DNA of 64,000 nucleotides. Source: Bacillus sp. KH172YL63. Its GTDB lineage: Bacteria > Bacillota > Bacilli > Bacillales > Bacillaceae_B. The position numbers and the translations under genes are program-made. Positions 8,479 to 17,696 of this stretch are shown in pieces (positions within the stretch are counted from its first letter, which is position 1; each line of letters starts with the position of its first letter). The DNA lies in contig NZ_AP022842.1 in assembly GCF_011398925.1 (NCBI RefSeq), positions 3,532,001-3,596,000 on the forward strand. The letters are read 5' to 3'. The notes beneath the pieces were generated by a model, which ran no database searches, was not told the origin of the DNA, and was given only the letters and a program-made list of their open reading frames with translations.

Positions 8479-9183
8479 TTATTCTTCTTTCGATGACAGG
8501 ATCTGCTGTCTGAACACTTGCATCGTTTCATTTTCATTGAGCGCTACCAACTGCTCTTCCGACAGCTCACCTGAACCCATTTGAATCACGTATACATCGA
8601 GGGTCTGTTTGCCCCATTCATTATAAACATCTTCCACCGTCTCGTAATATAGATCGAGGCGATTCCCCTTAATAGCGCTCCCTTTATCCGCTACGACCCC
8701 ATATCCATAATGGGGGATAAAAAGAATGGTACCAATGGGATAGACGGTCAGATCCGCTGCAATCGTTGAATATAAATCACGCTTCACTTTCACCCCAGAA
8801 TATGTAATGCCATAGAGGGGATGCCCCGGATTTTTCCCGGTTGACTCCACTCCCGCCGTGTAGCCGGTCGCTACCACTGAATGCTTCGTATATTGATCCC
8901 AGTCAACCGAATCCTCAAGCGTTCTTGGCGCTGCCTGAGTACTCGCTGAAATCTTGGTCTCTGTCCCTGTGAACCGTTTTAGGAACTTAAATGACAAACC
9001 GAAACGGCTCTTCGCATGTTCGTTATCTTTTAAACTTGTTAGATCCCGGTCGGCTTTGTCCATCAGCCACGTTTTCACCGTTTGTGCTTCTACACCGGAT
9101 ACGGATTGAAAAGTCGTTCCCAATGCAAAAACAAACATACCGATCATCACAAATCGTTTTATCCATTTATTTAACAAAATCAT
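8479..9183 (-). CDS. yuiC: 3D-domain cell-wall protein YuiC
   Basis: 234-residue secreted protein. An N-terminal basic/hydrophobic signal region ([20 protein letters not shown]) precedes a linker of about 90 residues and a C-terminal 3D (Asp-Asp-Asp) domain with [27 protein letters not shown] and [17 protein letters not shown], which supply the three Asp residues. ATG 9183 follows GGGAGGAG. An upstream in-frame start would precede that site. Related Sps/MltA-like proteins cleave peptidoglycan glycan strands in stationary phase or spore germination; YuiC itself has been studied structurally as such a muralytic enzyme. Activity here is inferred. Confidence 0.9.
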   Translation of the reverse strand: MILLNKWIKRFVMIGMFVFALGTTFQSVSGVEAQTVKTWLMDKADRDLTSLKDNEHAKSRFGLSFKFLKRFTGTETKISASTQAAPRTLEDSVDWDQYTKHSVVATGYTAGVESTGKNPGHPLYGITYSGVKVKRDLYSTIAADLTVYPIGTILFIPHYGYGVVADKGSAIKGNRLDLYYETVEDVYNEWGKQTLDVYVIQMGSGELSEEQLVALNENETMQVFRQQILSSKEE

Positions 9184-9406
9184 GTATTCACTCCTCCCAC
9201 CTTTAATACTTCCCAACAGGGAGGAGATATATGCATAAAAAGAGAAAATAATTGAATATTTACAATTTTTGTAATTTGTTAAAGTTATAGCAGCCTATCT
9301 TTACTGATAGTAATGACCGCATTTTTTCAATTAGATTTTTAAACCACAGATTGGAGTGAAAGAACTGGATCCCTTTAATAGTCCTACCTAATAACAACGT
9401 TTGTGA

Positions 9407-9766
9407 AAGGCTGTTTACGTAAACATTGTGGCTTTTTGATAAGCGAGATGCAGTTGATTTCCGCTCCAGATGCTCGCTTTCCCCGGGGATGGCGGTGAGC
9501 CTCCTCGGACTTCGTCCTGCGGGGTCTCACCTGTCCATCAGTTCCCGCAGGAGTCGAGCATCTGGAGCTCCAATCAACCCTCGAGGATAAAAACCATAAA
9601 TTCACTGGACTAAATGATTATTCTTCTATTGATTTATAGTGACCAACGTAATTCGAATACATTGCCCTTGATCATTGCTATTGTAATTTTTTATTCCACA
9701 GTCTCAAATCACTGAAGATGCTCACATTCACCTCTATTAATAAAAACAATCAATGCGAAAAGAGCC
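9407..9766 (+). repeat. 360-bp dispersed repeat, copy 1
   Basis: Near-full-length partner of 31541-31899 in the same orientation; by eye about 85% identical. It begins GGCTGTTTACGTAAACATTG and ends near CAATGCGAAAAGAGCC. The core (about 9449-9580) is a nested imperfect palindrome: GTTGATT/AATCAAC, GCTCCAGATGCTCG/CGAGCATCTGGAGC, CGGGGA/TCCCG and GGTGAG/CTCACC. No terminal target duplication or transposase gene was found. It could be a MITE-like or REP-like element. The sequence resembles repeats I have seen in other Bacillaceae genomes, but this was not checked. Confidence 0.85.
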
Positions 9767-9831
9767 TTGTGAAATGAGTTTCCTGTAATCATCATCATTA
9801 AACGATCGAGAAGTCCTTTTTCCCCATAATA

Positions 9832-9870
9832 AAAACCGTTAAACCAGGTTCATCCCCGGTCAAACGGTTT
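9832..9870 (-). terminator. Terminator of yuiB
   Basis: Arms AAACCGTTTGACC and GGTTTAACGGTTTTT around a GGGGATGAACC-type loop on the minus strand, 5 bases downstream of the yuiB stop. Confidence 0.75.
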
Positions 9871-9874
9871 ATGA

Positions 9875-10192
9875 TTAAAACATCCGGTATCCTTTGGCTC
9901 TCAGGATCCTCATGACGACTCCTGAAAGGACCGCTCCGGCAAGTCCACTCCCAAGGATGACAAGGTCTGCAACAGCCAGGTGCCCAAGCTTTGTGCCCAA
10001 TGCTGAAAAAGCGTCACCTGCATGTCTGAAATAATCTATAAAACGAACATCGTCCACGATAAAAATCACAACAATTGGATAAATGATGGCCATGATCCAC
10101 GTCATACGCAATAACATATTTAACAGAAAGCCTATTCCGAAAAACAGGACAAAAAATAAAAGCATCGAAATCAACATTACATGTATAGGCAT
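9875..10192 (-). CDS. yuiB: YuiB-like small membrane protein
   Basis: 105-residue membrane protein with three helices (about residues 5-28, 32-48 and 72-95) and a central soluble loop DDVRFIDYFRHAGDAFSALG. Its length and its place between yuiC and yuiA match B. subtilis YuiB. It starts at ATG 10192 after GGAGGTGTCA. No function is known for the family. It is read on the minus strand towards yuiC with a terminator between, so it is probably a separate transcript. Confidence 0.85.
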   Translation of the reverse strand: MPIHVMLISMLLFFVLFFGIGFLLNMLLRMTWIMAIIYPIVVIFIVDDVRFIDYFRHAGDAFSALGTKLGHLAVADLVILGSGLAGAVLSGVVMRILRAKGYRMF

Positions 10193-10306
10193 TTTACCAT
10201 TGACACCTCCATAAACACTATTGAATAGTGTACCCCGACTGCAATGTAAGCGTCAATATTTTCAAGTCAAAATTGCAGGAACTTCACAAAATGAACATAA
10301 TTGGAA

Positions 10307-10672
10307 GAAAAGCGGAGGCGGCTTGGGAAGGCCCGACAAGCATAAGGCGAACATGCCGGAAAGGCGTTCTTTGCCTTTTTGGCATGTTTGACTTATGACC
10401 TCGAGGGACTAGCCGCCGGAGCTGGACAATAGAAAACCGGAAGGGGCTTGCTCTGGGGCGACAAGCATAAGACGGGGTACCCGGAAAGGCGTTCTTTGCC
10501 TTTTTGGGTGTGCCGGCTTATGACCTCGAGCCCCAAGCCCCTGGAGCTGGACAATAGAAAAGCGGAGGCGGCTTGGACAGAGGCGACAAGCATAAGATGA
10601 GTAACCCGGAAAGGCGTTCTTTGCCTTTTTGGCATGTTTAACTTATGACCTCGAAGGACTAGCGGCCGGAGC
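10307..10672 (+). repeat. 125-bp structured tandem repeat, three units (array A)
   Basis: Units start at 10307, 10432 and 10557, exactly 125 bases apart; the third ends at 10672. Each begins GAAAAnCGGAnGsGGCTT and ends with CCGGAGC or, in full units, GGAGCTGGACAAT. Each can fold with four nested helices: outer GGCGGCT/AGCCGCC, constant CATAAG/CTTATG, a variable helix (AACATGCC/GGCATGTT in unit 1) and an apical AAAGGC/GCCTTT hairpin. Unit 2 changes both outer arms together (GGGGCTT/AAGCCCC). Unit 3 combines a unit-2-like left variable arm with a unit-1-like right arm. Array B at 27257 is the same family. Confidence 0.9.
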
Positions 10673-10687
10673 ATCCCATACCCCAAC

Positions 10688-10757
10688 CAGCAAAAAAACA
10701 GACCCGATACAGCAGCATGGCTTCATCAGAAGCATCCACTGTCATCAGGTCTGTTTT
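10688..10757 (-). terminator. Terminator of yuiA
   Basis: On the minus strand AAAACAGACC pairs with GGTCTGTTTTTTT around a ~45-base loop that has internal pairing. It starts 15 bases downstream of the yuiA stop. Confidence 0.75.
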
Positions 10758-10771
10758 GATTCAACGAAATT

Positions 10772-10897
10772 TTATTTTTGTTTTCCGCTGCCGCCGCAGC
10801 AAGGGCACGTTTCAGAACCACCCAATACTAGCTGAAAGTATCCTTTTCCCGAACAGTATAGACAATATTTCGCTTTTGTACTTGCAGTAGCTCTCAT
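10772..10897 (-). CDS. yuiA: YuiA, 41-residue zinc-ribbon-like protein
   Basis: A 41-codon gene: MRATASTKAKYCLYCSGKGY followed by about 20 residues containing TCPCCGGSGK. Two CxxCxGxG-like knuckles (CLYCSGKG and CPCCGGSG) resemble the DnaJ zinc-binding repeats and should bind one Zn2+. It starts at ATG 10897 behind AAGGGAG. Its place next to yuiB and upstream of yumB equals the B. subtilis yuiA locus. Function is unknown; the fold suggests a small metal-binding or protein-binding module. Confidence 0.85.
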   Translation of the reverse strand: MRATASTKAKYCLYCSGKGYFQLVLGGSETCPCCGGSGKQK

Positions 10898-11055
10898 CAA
10901 AACATCTCCCTTTTCTTTAATTTCTTAATTTTCTGATAATATATCATCTATCTTCTGTAAAGAAAAGGGACATTATAGGGGATGTACCGTGAAGTAAGCG
11001 AATACATTGATGGTTTTCTTTGATTATCTCTTTTTTTCTTAAAATTTACTGAATT

Positions 11056-11538
11056 TTATAAAAATAACTGGTAGCGCGTATATGCAAACTGATCACCAGG
11101 GTTGACGCCCTCCACCAGTTGTAGTTTGTCTCCGTTATGCATGCGCTTGATCATCTCGTGTACCATAACCGAAGTGTTGGCATCGTTCAGCAATGCTTCA
11201 GGTGACTTCCACTGGACATCCCACAGTTCTTTTTCTTCAATGATGATAGAAGATGTTCCCTTGTTTTCCAGTAGAAAAATCATCATATTGTCGCTGATTT
11301 CGTTTTTAATGACGCCGGATCTCACTCCGATGAGTCCTTTGACGGAGGTGTGGAGACCGGTTTCTTCCTTCACTTCCCTGACGATTGCTTCATCGACTGT
11401 TTCAAAGTGTTCGACAAATCCTGCCGGCAGCGACCACATTCCTCTCAAGCCGCTGTACTTCTTTTTCACCACAAGCCATCTTCCCTGTTCGTCGATGACC
11501 AGCCCCGCCACAGCGAGCCACACATTTCCCCTTTTCAT
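11056..11538 (-). CDS. NUDIX hydrolase
   Basis: 160-residue NUDIX protein. The Nudix box GFVEHFETVDEAIVREVKEE then TGL fits Gx5Ex7REUxEExGU and binds Mg2+ for hydrolysis of nucleoside diphosphate-linked substrates. The domain spans about residues 5-130, with a short C-terminal extension ending FAYTRYQLFL. ATG 11538 follows GGGAGGAAGG; a TTG 21 bases upstream encodes that site. It lies downstream of yumB on the same strand but beyond yumB's terminator. The substrate cannot be predicted; ADP-ribose, NADH and oxidised nucleotides are common options. Confidence 0.9.
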   Translation of the reverse strand: MKRGNVWLAVAGLVIDEQGRWLVVKKKYSGLRGMWSLPAGFVEHFETVDEAIVREVKEETGLHTSVKGLIGVRSGVIKNEISDNMMIFLLENKGTSSIIIEEKELWDVQWKSPEALLNDANTSVMVHEMIKRMHNGDKLQLVEGVNPGDQFAYTRYQLFL

Positions 11539-11563
11539 TGAACCTTCCTCCCATTCCAATCAA

Positions 11564-11597
11564 AAAAAAGCAGAGTGGCATCCACCCTGCTTTCATT
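11564..11597 (-). terminator. Terminator of yumB
   Basis: Minus-strand hairpin AGCAGGGTGG/CCACTCTGCT followed by eight T. Confidence 0.85.
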
Positions 11598-11611
11598 TTA
11601 TACTGTAAGAC

Positions 11612-12829
11612 TTAAAAGAACTTGAACTTACCTTTTTTGAAGACAAGTGATGGTCCGCCAACCATGTAAAGCGCACGGTTATCGACTACTTTCTTCATGA
11701 AGGAAGCTTTTGTACCAGTGATTTTCTTGCCGTAAACGACACCGATTGCATCGTCTTCACCGAGTGAACATACAGTTCCTTTGATGTCTGGAGTGAATGA
11801 CTCAAGCTCCTCTTTACCGTGAAGTAAAGCAGCGATGTTACGGGCACATACTTCACCTTGCTGCATCGCGATTTGAGCAGTCGGCGGGTATGGACGGTCA
11901 GTTTCTTCATTGATCATAAGTGAACAGTCACCGATGATGAAGATGTTGTCATGTCCAGGTGCACGAAGATCTTTATTGATTTTCACGCGGGCACGCATGT
12001 TTTCGATTCCGGCTCTTTCGATGATGGAATTACCGCGGACACCTGCAGCCCATACGATCGTACCAGCTTTGATTTCTTCTACTTCATCTTCGCCTTTAGA
12101 GATGATGACGCTGTCTGCTTTCGCTTCTTTAAGCGGTGTTCCGATGTGGAACTCGACACCTTTTTTCTCAAGCTTCGCACGTGCGTATTTCACTAGCTCA
12201 GGATCGAAGCCAGGAAGGATCATTGGCGCAGCTTCAACACATACGATGCGTACTTTCTTGCGGTCGATATCATATTCGTGACAAAGCTCAGGAACACGGT
12301 TACCTAATTCACCCAAGAATTCGATTCCAGTGAATCCTGCTCCACCTACAACGATCGTTAAGCGCTCATCGTTTTTCTCTTCCTCGTTTTTGTACGTAGC
12401 AAATTGTAATTCAATGTGCTCACGGATTTGACGGGCAGAGTTGATGTTTGAAATCATGAACGCATGCTCATGAAGACCCTGGATGCCGAATGTTTCTGAT
12501 TCTGCACCAAGTGCCACAACAAGATAATCGAATTCTACTTCACCGTCAGCTGTGATGACCTTCTTCTCTTCTACTTTGATATCTTCAACAGTAGACTGAA
12601 GGAAGTTCACTTTGCTTGTGTTCACAACATCTTTGATGTCATAGCGCACGCGGTCGTGATGAAGCGTACCAGCGGAAGCTTCATGTAACCAAGTGGTTTC
12701 GTAGTGATAATCATTTTTATTAATTAGAATAATTTCTGCTTCATTTGTTCCTAGTTGTTTTTGAAGACGGGTCACCGTCATCAATCCACCATACCCTGCA
12801 CCTAATACAACGATTCTTGGCTTTCTCAA
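11612..12829 (-). CDS. yumB: NADH dehydrogenase-like flavoprotein YumB
   Basis: 405-residue type II NADH dehydrogenase-like protein. The FAD motif [13 protein letters not shown] is at residues 3-15, the NADH-binding motif [19 protein letters not shown] is near 160-180, and the second FAD contact [10 protein letters not shown] is near 300. [18 protein letters not shown] is typical of the YumB group. The TTG at 12829 is preferred because homologues begin directly with (M/L)RKPRIV and AAGGTGG lies upstream; the frame continues open 43 codons further to an ATG at 12958. It is thought to pass electrons from NADH to menaquinone at the membrane face. It diverges from yumC. Confidence 0.88.
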   Translation of the reverse strand: MRKPRIVVLGAGYGGLMTVTRLQKQLGTNEAEIILINKNDYHYETTWLHEASAGTLHHDRVRYDIKDVVNTSKVNFLQSTVEDIKVEEKKVITADGEVEFDYLVVALGAESETFGIQGLHEHAFMISNINSARQIREHIELQFATYKNEEEKNDERLTIVVGGAGFTGIEFLGELGNRVPELCHEYDIDRKKVRIVCVEAAPMILPGFDPELVKYARAKLEKKGVEFHIGTPLKEAKADSVIISKGEDEVEEIKAGTIVWAAGVRGNSIIERAGIENMRARVKINKDLRAPGHDNIFIIGDCSLMINEETDRPYPPTAQIAMQQGEVCARNIAALLHGKEELESFTPDIKGTVCSLGEDDAIGVVYGKKITGTKASFMKKVVDNRALYMVGGPSLVFKKGKFKFF

Positions 12830-13300
12830 CTGAATCACATCCACCTTTTTTTTGTTAAATTTGCTTTGGATACTCTTAGAGTCCTCCACATCATCCTTTT
12901 TTATCCCGTACAATCTGATACCATTATCTTTTTCCCTTTTCAAGAGATAATGAAACAAATCAAGTGGGATCTTCCTTTTAGTAAAGGAATGATTGTATAC
13001 ATTATAAGAACGAATAAATAAGAAAGTATGTGACTTATTTCACGAACTACTATACAGCTATTCGAAAATTGTCATAAATTCTTAACAACTACCTACAATA
13101 CATCATATTCGTTTTGTCCTTCATTTTCAAGATATAGAAAGGAAATTCAAAACTTACGAATTTTTAAAAAATACAGGTGATTCACCTCCAGATAAAAGAC
13201 TGATTATTCTTACTTATAGATCCTATTTGTGTGAAGAATCAAAAGCGATATGATAGAATACATTATGATGATAGACATCTTAATTGTTGGAGGGATCTAG
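12830..13300. other. Divergent yumB/yumC promoter region
   Basis: 470 bases without a gene. TATGATAGAAT (13249-13259) lies before yumC and could hold the -10, with TTGTGT 15-20 bases upstream as a poor -35. The yumB side is AT-rich (TTATTTCACGAACT) with no clear consensus. No hairpin or riboswitch was recognised. Confidence 0.5.
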
Positions 13301-14299
13301 TTGAAGGAAGATCAAAAAGTATATGATATTACAATCATAGGCGGCGGTCCTACCGGGTTGTTTACGGCGTTTTACGGTGGGATGAGAAAAGCATCAGTTA
13401 AGATCATTGAAAGCTTACCACAACTCGGGGGCCAGTTGGCCACACTTTACCCGGAGAAATACATATATGATGTTGCTGGCTTCCCTAAGGTGAAGGCCCA
13501 GGATCTTGTGAATAATTTAAAAGAACAGATGGCCAAGTTTGAAACGACCATCTGCCTCGAACAGGCAGTCGAAGGCGTCGAGAAACAGGCTGACGGCATG
13601 TTCAAACTGACGACGGATAAGGAAGTTCACTTTTCGAAGACAATCATCATTACGGCAGGAAACGGGGCATTCCAGCCCCGCCGCCTGGAACTTGAGCATG
13701 CTACTGAATTTGAAGGCAAGAATCTTCATTATTTCGTTGATAATCTTGAGCATTTCAGGGATAAAAAAGTAGTGATCTGCGGCGGTGGCGATTCTGCAGT
13801 GGACTGGGCGCTCATGCTCGAGCCGATTGCAGAAAAGGTCTACCTTGTGCACAGAAGGGATAAGTTCAGGGCCCATGAGCACAGTGTGGAAAATCTCCAC
13901 AACTCATCGGTTGAATTAAAGACGCCTTATGTCCCATCCGAACTGGTGGTTGATGAGCATAAAATCAATCAGCTCATCCTTGAGGAAACGAAAGGCGATG
14001 AAAAGGAAATCATCGACCTTGATGAACTGATCGTGAACTTCGGATTCGTCTCTTCCCTTGGTCCAATTAAAGATTGGGGCCTTGAGATCGAGAAGAATTC
14101 CATTGTCGTAAATTCACGGATGGAAACGAATATCCCGGGCATTTATGCTGCAGGTGATATCAGCACCTATGACGGGAAAGTCAAGCTTATCGCAAGCGGA
14201 TTTGGCGAGGCACCGACCGCTGTCAATAATGCCAAAGCGTATATGGATCCGAAAGCAAGGGTACAGCCTATGCACAGTACGTCCATGTTCACAGACTAA
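13301..14299 (+). CDS. yumC: Ferredoxin/flavodoxin--NADP+ reductase (TrxR-like)
   Basis: 332-residue thioredoxin-reductase-like ferredoxin-NADP+ reductase (B. subtilis YumC type). FAD motif [19 protein letters not shown] at the N-terminus, NADPH motif [15 protein letters not shown] near residue 160, and GIYAAGDIS near 285. The CxxC redox pair of true thioredoxin reductases is absent, which separates the two families. TTG 13301 is preceded by GGAGGG with good spacing. Known: YumC is essential in B. subtilis and supplies reduced ferredoxin or flavodoxin. That fits this Fe-S-rich neighbourhood. A terminator follows. Confidence 0.94.
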   Translation: MKEDQKVYDITIIGGGPTGLFTAFYGGMRKASVKIIESLPQLGGQLATLYPEKYIYDVAGFPKVKAQDLVNNLKEQMAKFETTICLEQAVEGVEKQADGMFKLTTDKEVHFSKTIIITAGNGAFQPRRLELEHATEFEGKNLHYFVDNLEHFRDKKVVICGGGDSAVDWALMLEPIAEKVYLVHRRDKFRAHEHSVENLHNSSVELKTPYVPSELVVDEHKINQLILEETKGDEKEIIDLDELIVNFGFVSSLGPIKDWGLEIEKNSIVVNSRMETNIPGIYAAGDISTYDGKVKLIASGFGEAPTAVNNAKAYMDPKARVQPMHSTSMFTD

Positions 14300-14307
14300 T
14301 ACCATCC

Positions 14308-14341
14308 AAAGGGGCCCGGAAATCAGTTTCCGGGTCCTTTA
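14308..14341 (+). terminator. Terminator of yumC
   Basis: AAAGGGGCCCGGAAA pairs with TTTCCGGGTCCTTT around a TCAG loop; the T-tail is short. Confidence 0.75.
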
Positions 14342-14362
14342 TTCATCCAGGGAGGCTTCTTT

Positions 14363-14977
14363 ATGTATATTCCTAAACCATTTATCATTGATGATCAAGA
14401 AACACTTCACACTATAATCGAAGAAAACAGCTTCGCCACGCTTTTCACACAGCACAACGGCAAGCCTCATGCGACCCATCTCCCTCTTTATTTGGACAGA
14501 GAGGCGAATATCCTTTATGGACACTTCGCCCGGGCCAATCCTCAGTGGAAAGATTGTACCGAAGGCGAGGCACTTGCAGTGTTCCATGGTCCTCATGCCT
14601 ATATCTCTCCTTCCTGGTATGAAACAGACCAAACCGTCCCTACCTGGAATTATGTAGCCGTCCATGTGTATGGGAAAATTGAGCTCATAAGGGATGATTC
14701 TGAAAACATCGAGGCACTGTCTGCTCTCGTCGGCAAATATGAAGGCCCGGACAGTCCCTATTCATTCGGAGAGGTTGACCCAAAGGTAAGCAGTGGGCTC
14801 CGCAAAGGGATCGTCGGCTTTAAAATGCCCATCTCATCAATGGAAGGGAAAGCAAAGCTAAGTCAGAATCATTCCCCGGAACGACAGAAGCGGGTCATCG
14901 AACAACTGGAGAAGCGGACAGATGAGAATAGTCTTGCCATTGCAGCGCTTATGAGAGAGAACCTTCATCTGAAGTAA
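14363..14977 (+). CDS. paiB: PaiB-type FMN-binding regulator
   Basis: 204-residue PaiB/YfcI-type split-barrel FMN-binding protein, the full family length. Recognisable stretches: [11 protein letters not shown] at the start, [13 protein letters not shown] near residue 35, [12 protein letters not shown] and [13 protein letters not shown] in the centre, and KLSQNHSPE near the C-terminus. ATG 14363 follows GGGAGG. In B. subtilis paiA (a polyamine acetyltransferase) precedes paiB, and the pair represses sporulation and protease genes. Here no paiA is present and paiB stands alone after yumC. The regulatory role is therefore uncertain, and an oxidoreductase-like function is possible. Confidence 0.9.
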   Translation: MYIPKPFIIDDQETLHTIIEENSFATLFTQHNGKPHATHLPLYLDREANILYGHFARANPQWKDCTEGEALAVFHGPHAYISPSWYETDQTVPTWNYVAVHVYGKIELIRDDSENIEALSALVGKYEGPDSPYSFGEVDPKVSSGLRKGIVGFKMPISSMEGKAKLSQNHSPERQKRVIEQLEKRTDENSLAIAALMRENLHLK

Positions 14978-15070
14978 GCATTCACCACGCTGATTACATT
15001 GTTTAATTTCATCATCTTGGGGTAGACCAATAATAGAACAAAAAATCAGGAATAAAGGATGATGGATGAA

Positions 15071-15715
15071 ATGAATGTGTTAGTGATTGGAGCAAATGGC
15101 CACACTGGCCGTCACATAGTGAAAGAACTGGCAAACAGTTCACAGCATTTCGTGAGGGCGATGATCCGGAAAACGGAGCAGGCGAAAGATATGGAAGATC
15201 TGGGCGCAAGACCGATCATCGCCGACCTTGAACAGGACTTTTCTTATGCCCTTGAAAATGTGAATGCGGTCATTTTCGCAGCCGGAAGCGGCGGTTCAAC
15301 GGGAGATGACCAAACGCTTGCCATTGATCAGGAAGGCGCTAAAAAAGCGGTCGATTATGCGAAGAAGATGGGGATCGAGCGGTTTGTCATGTTAAGCTCC
15401 ATGGGTGCAGACAATCCTTCAAGCGGGCCTGATGCGCTTCAATTCTATTTGAAGGCAAAAGGCGCAGCTGACGCTCACTTGAAAGAGAGCGGTTTAAACT
15501 TCACGATCGTCCGCCCCGGAGCGCTATCCTTCGATGGCGGAACGGGAAAAATCGAAGCCGCCTCCTCGATTGAAGACAAAAGCCGGGACATCTCACGTGA
15601 AGACGTCGCAAAAGTACTTGTCGATTCCCTGACCATCGAAGAAACGAACCACAAAGTATTTGAAATCCTGAGCGGCGACACACCTGTCGAAGACGCATTG
15701 AAACAAATCCGATAA
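15071..15715 (+). CDS. NAD(P)-binding oxidoreductase, YhfK-like
   Basis: 214-residue atypical short-chain dehydrogenase. The N-terminus VLVIGANGHTGRHIVKELA is the nucleotide-binding loop, NAVIFAAGSGGSTG follows beta-4, VMLSSMGADNP and FYLKAKGAADAHL give the Ser/Tyr-Lys region in its modified form, and LNFTIVRPGALS is the sheet typical of YhfK/SDR_a5 proteins. ATG 15071 is favoured, with AAAGGATG 9 bases upstream; ATGs at 15059 and 15062 overlap that site. A stress-related NAD(P)H-dependent role is known for relatives, but the substrate is unknown. Confidence 0.82.
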   Translation: MNVLVIGANGHTGRHIVKELANSSQHFVRAMIRKTEQAKDMEDLGARPIIADLEQDFSYALENVNAVIFAAGSGGSTGDDQTLAIDQEGAKKAVDYAKKMGIERFVMLSSMGADNPSSGPDALQFYLKAKGAADAHLKESGLNFTIVRPGALSFDGGTGKIEAASSIEDKSRDISREDVAKVLVDSLTIEETNHKVFEILSGDTPVEDALKQIR

Positions 15716-15719
15716 ATGT

Positions 15720-15758
15720 AAAAGGGACGGACCTCGATCATCGAGGTCCGTCCCTTTC
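15720..15758. terminator. Bidirectional terminator, GGTCCGTCCC family
   Basis: Perfect stem AAAGGGACGGACCTCGAT/ATCGAGGTCCGTCCCTTT with a two-base turn, between convergent genes. The GAGGTCCGTCCCT arm recurs at 53535, 55387, 59296 and 59413. Confidence 0.85.
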
Positions 15759-15763
15759 TGTCT

Positions 15764-16126
15764 TTAGCAATTCTCCGGTGTTCCCTTATTCGTCGCCGTC
15801 ACGAATGATGATCCGCACCCGCATGAGGCAATGGCGTTCGGATTGTCGATTGTGAATCCGCCGCCCATCATGGACTGCTTATAATCAATCTTCGTGCCGT
15901 TCAGGATCTGTGCATCTTCCTTGGCCACAACCAGCTTGATTCCGTGCTGCTCAGTTGTGGTATCTCCATCTTGAAGTTCATGTTCGAAACCCATACCGTA
16001 AGAAAGACCGCTGCAGCCTCCCCCTTTTACCGATACACGGAGCATCGCTTCTGTTTCGTCATGCTCCTTCATCATATCCTTGATCTGAAGGGCAGCCGCT
16101 TCTGTCAGAATGACAACTTCACTCAT
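15764..16126 (-). CDS. yutM: A-type iron-sulfur carrier/insertion protein YutM
   Basis: 120-residue HesB/IscA/ErpA-family protein. The three conserved cysteines lie in VKGGGCSGLSYGM (near residue 38) and in ASCGCGSSF (near 102-104); a fourth Cys is C-terminal. ATG 16126 is preceded by AGGAGGTGT. Known: A-type carriers receive [2Fe-2S]/[4Fe-4S] clusters from the Suf scaffold and pass them to apoproteins. Suf genes (39.8-45 kb) and yutI lie in the same window. It is monocistronic, with the shared hairpin terminator at its 3' end. Confidence 0.92.
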   Translation of the reverse strand: MSEVVILTEAAALQIKDMMKEHDETEAMLRVSVKGGGCSGLSYGMGFEHELQDGDTTTEQHGIKLVVAKEDAQILNGTKIDYKQSMMGGGFTIDNPNAIASCGCGSSFVTATNKGTPENC

Positions 16127-16345
16127 ACTTTACACCTCCTATCTTCATTTCTTCTTACCACTCAGTATACTCTTTTCTATTTTACTACTCAACCAATGGG
16201 ACTTTGGTGAATGATTGGTAAATATTTTTCTTGCAAGCCCCATCGATTCGTGACTTTTTGCTTACCTCACCCAAAAAATGCTGGTCTCCCGATATTCCAG
16301 CAGGGTATAATAAGGTAAATAGTCCCGATTGGGGAGGTGGTATTC

Positions 16346-17044
16346 TTGACAGAAGTGACACCCTTTTATGATAAAAAAACTCAGTGTCTCTCTTGTAAAC
16401 ACGCGTATACTACGACCAGGATCCGATCCCGCTTCGTGAAAGTCAAAGGATATGACAGCGACTTTTGTCCCTTATATGAATCTGATGAAGTGAATCCTTT
16501 GCTTTATAACGTATCTGTCTGCCCGAAATGCGGCTTTTCCTATACGGATGATTTTTCTGTTTACATCCCGCCGGTACTGAAGGCGGAGCTCGAGAAGAAG
16601 ATCAGCCTCCACTGGCAGCCCCAGGATTACGGTAAAATCCGATCATACGAAGATGGAATCAATACATATAAATTGGCCGCCTACTGCGGTCTGATCAAAA
16701 AAGAAAAAAAGGTGACCATCGCAGGCCTTTATCTACGGACTGCGTGGCTTTACCGGAAAACAGGTGAAAAGGAACAGGAAAGACGTTTCATCAACCTCGC
16801 CACCCACGAATACATTGACGCCTATTTGACCGATGGCGCAGCCGGTTTAACGATGTCAGAAACAAAGCTTCTGTATATCATCGCCGAACTGCTGAGAAGG
16901 CAGGACAAAATCGAAGAATCGGTTTCGTATCTTTCTAAAGTGATCGCCAAGCAGCATCTTTCCACCGAGCCGAAAATCATCGAGATGGCAAGGGACCGCT
17001 GGCATGAAATGCGTGATACTTATAAAGAGATACAGTCTATGTAA
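16346..17044 (+). CDS. DUF2225 protein with zinc-ribbon N-terminus
   Basis: 232-residue DUF2225 protein. The N-terminus carries TQCLSCKHAY and, about 45 residues on, SVCPKCGFSY, two CxxC pairs likely to bind zinc. The remainder is helical and TPR-like (LYIIAELLRRQDKIEESVSYL). TTG 16346 was chosen because GGGGAGG at 16331-16337 is 8 bases away; a GTG at 16337 lies within that site. A TATAAT hexamer at 16306-16311 may be its -10. The family is widespread in Bacilli and Clostridia without assigned function. Confidence 0.83.
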   Translation: MTEVTPFYDKKTQCLSCKHAYTTTRIRSRFVKVKGYDSDFCPLYESDEVNPLLYNVSVCPKCGFSYTDDFSVYIPPVLKAELEKKISLHWQPQDYGKIRSYEDGINTYKLAAYCGLIKKEKKVTIAGLYLRTAWLYRKTGEKEQERRFINLATHEYIDAYLTDGAAGLTMSETKLLYIIAELLRRQDKIEESVSYLSKVIAKQHLSTEPKIIEMARDRWHEMRDTYKEIQSM

Positions 17045-17070
17045 AAAACAGCGGGCCCCCGCTGTTTTTT
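17043..17070 (+). terminator. Terminator of the DUF2225 gene
   Basis: AAACAGCGGG/CCCGCTGTTTTTT hairpin with a CC turn, overlapping the stop codon region. Confidence 0.85.
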
Positions 17071-17132
17071 ATTTTGCATAACCAAGCAATTCGCAAACAA
17101 AAAAATAAGCCGGTCCCATGACCAGCTTTCCC

Positions 17133-17369
17133 TTAGAACATCGGGTTCTCTTCCAGAAATTGATAGATATGATCGACCAATTCTTCAGGCGTATCCCCTG
17201 TGACGACTTCGCCATTGACTAAGGCATAAAAAGATTGGGCACACTTCCCGCAGTAGCCCAGACATCCGTACTCAATCACATCAAGGTTCGGATCTCTTTC
17301 CAATATCTCAAGCGCTTTTTGCGCACCACTAGCAAGATTGCTTATACAAAATTCTATAATCGGTTTCAT
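17133..17369 (-). CDS. yuzB: YuzB, DUF1450 protein
   Basis: 78-residue protein, the exact length of B. subtilis YuzB. It begins [13 protein letters not shown] and contains [16 protein letters not shown], giving a CxxxCxxC cluster plus an N-terminal Cys. That arrangement resembles thin thioredoxin-like [2Fe-2S] ferredoxins and suggests a redox or metal site. ATG 17369 follows AGGTGA; a longer frame to 17423 has no site. Function is unknown. It lies divergent to yutJ. Confidence 0.88.
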   Translation of the reverse strand: MKPIIEFCISNLASGAQKALEILERDPNLDVIEYGCLGYCGKCAQSFYALVNGEVVTGDTPEELVDHIYQFLEENPMF

Positions 17370-17696
17370 TTCTATCACCTCACTACTCTTTGTTATGCTA
17401 CCTTTTTTTATCACTATCGTCAATCATTTGCATTACTCCCAATCGTATAACAGATTGTGAACATTTTCGCTTATTTCTGTTGTGAAAAGACCTTTATTTC
17501 GATATACTTTTAATGTTAATAGGTTTATTAATGTCGGAAATACAGGAAATATGCTTCACATTGAAAATGCTTACTTTCCCTGGATACGCTTCTGCATAGC
17601 ATCCTCGGAATATGACCACCGTATCAATACGGGTTTATTATTCATACAAACATACTATTCAACAATAATTGAGAGTGCAAAAAGGGGAAATTTTTC
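17370..17696. other. Divergent yuzB/yutJ upstream region
   Basis: 327 AT-rich bases. A 72-codon plus-strand frame ends in yutJ but has no ribosome site and overlaps presumed promoters, so it is not called. No riboswitch or strong hairpin was recognised. Confidence 0.5.

Larger units (their letters stand above)
9184..9874. other. Gene-less 0.7-kb interval carrying a dispersed repeat
   Basis: No gene is supported. The first ~200 bases are AT-rich and presumably hold the yuiC promoter (minus strand). Bases 9407-9766 are copy 1 of the 360-bp repeat, and 9832-9870 is the yuiB terminator. A 73-codon frame across the repeat is the mirror of the same frame in copy 2 and is judged non-coding. Confidence 0.7.
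10193..10771. other. Gene-less interval between yuiB and yuiA
   Basis: About 110 bases of AT-rich yuiB upstream sequence, then three tandem 125-bp structured repeats (10307-10672), then the yuiA terminator (10688-10757). No coding region is supported: the 97-codon minus frame through the array only reflects the GC-rich repeat. Confidence 0.75.

Noticed and set aside
9384..9605. 73-codon minus frame, similar to another at 31521-31739
   Set aside because: Both lie on the 360-bp repeat, have no ribosome site, and their Arg/Ser/Pro-rich text follows the GC-rich palindrome. Similarity comes from DNA, not from protein selection.
10393..10686. 97-codon minus frame through the 125-bp array
   Set aside because: It crosses three repeat units in different phases and has no start signal. 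Repeat DNA.
11612..12958. 43-codon extension of YumB from ATG 12958
   Set aside because: Low-complexity charged text absent from the family; TTG 12829 has a ribosome site and gives the usual length.
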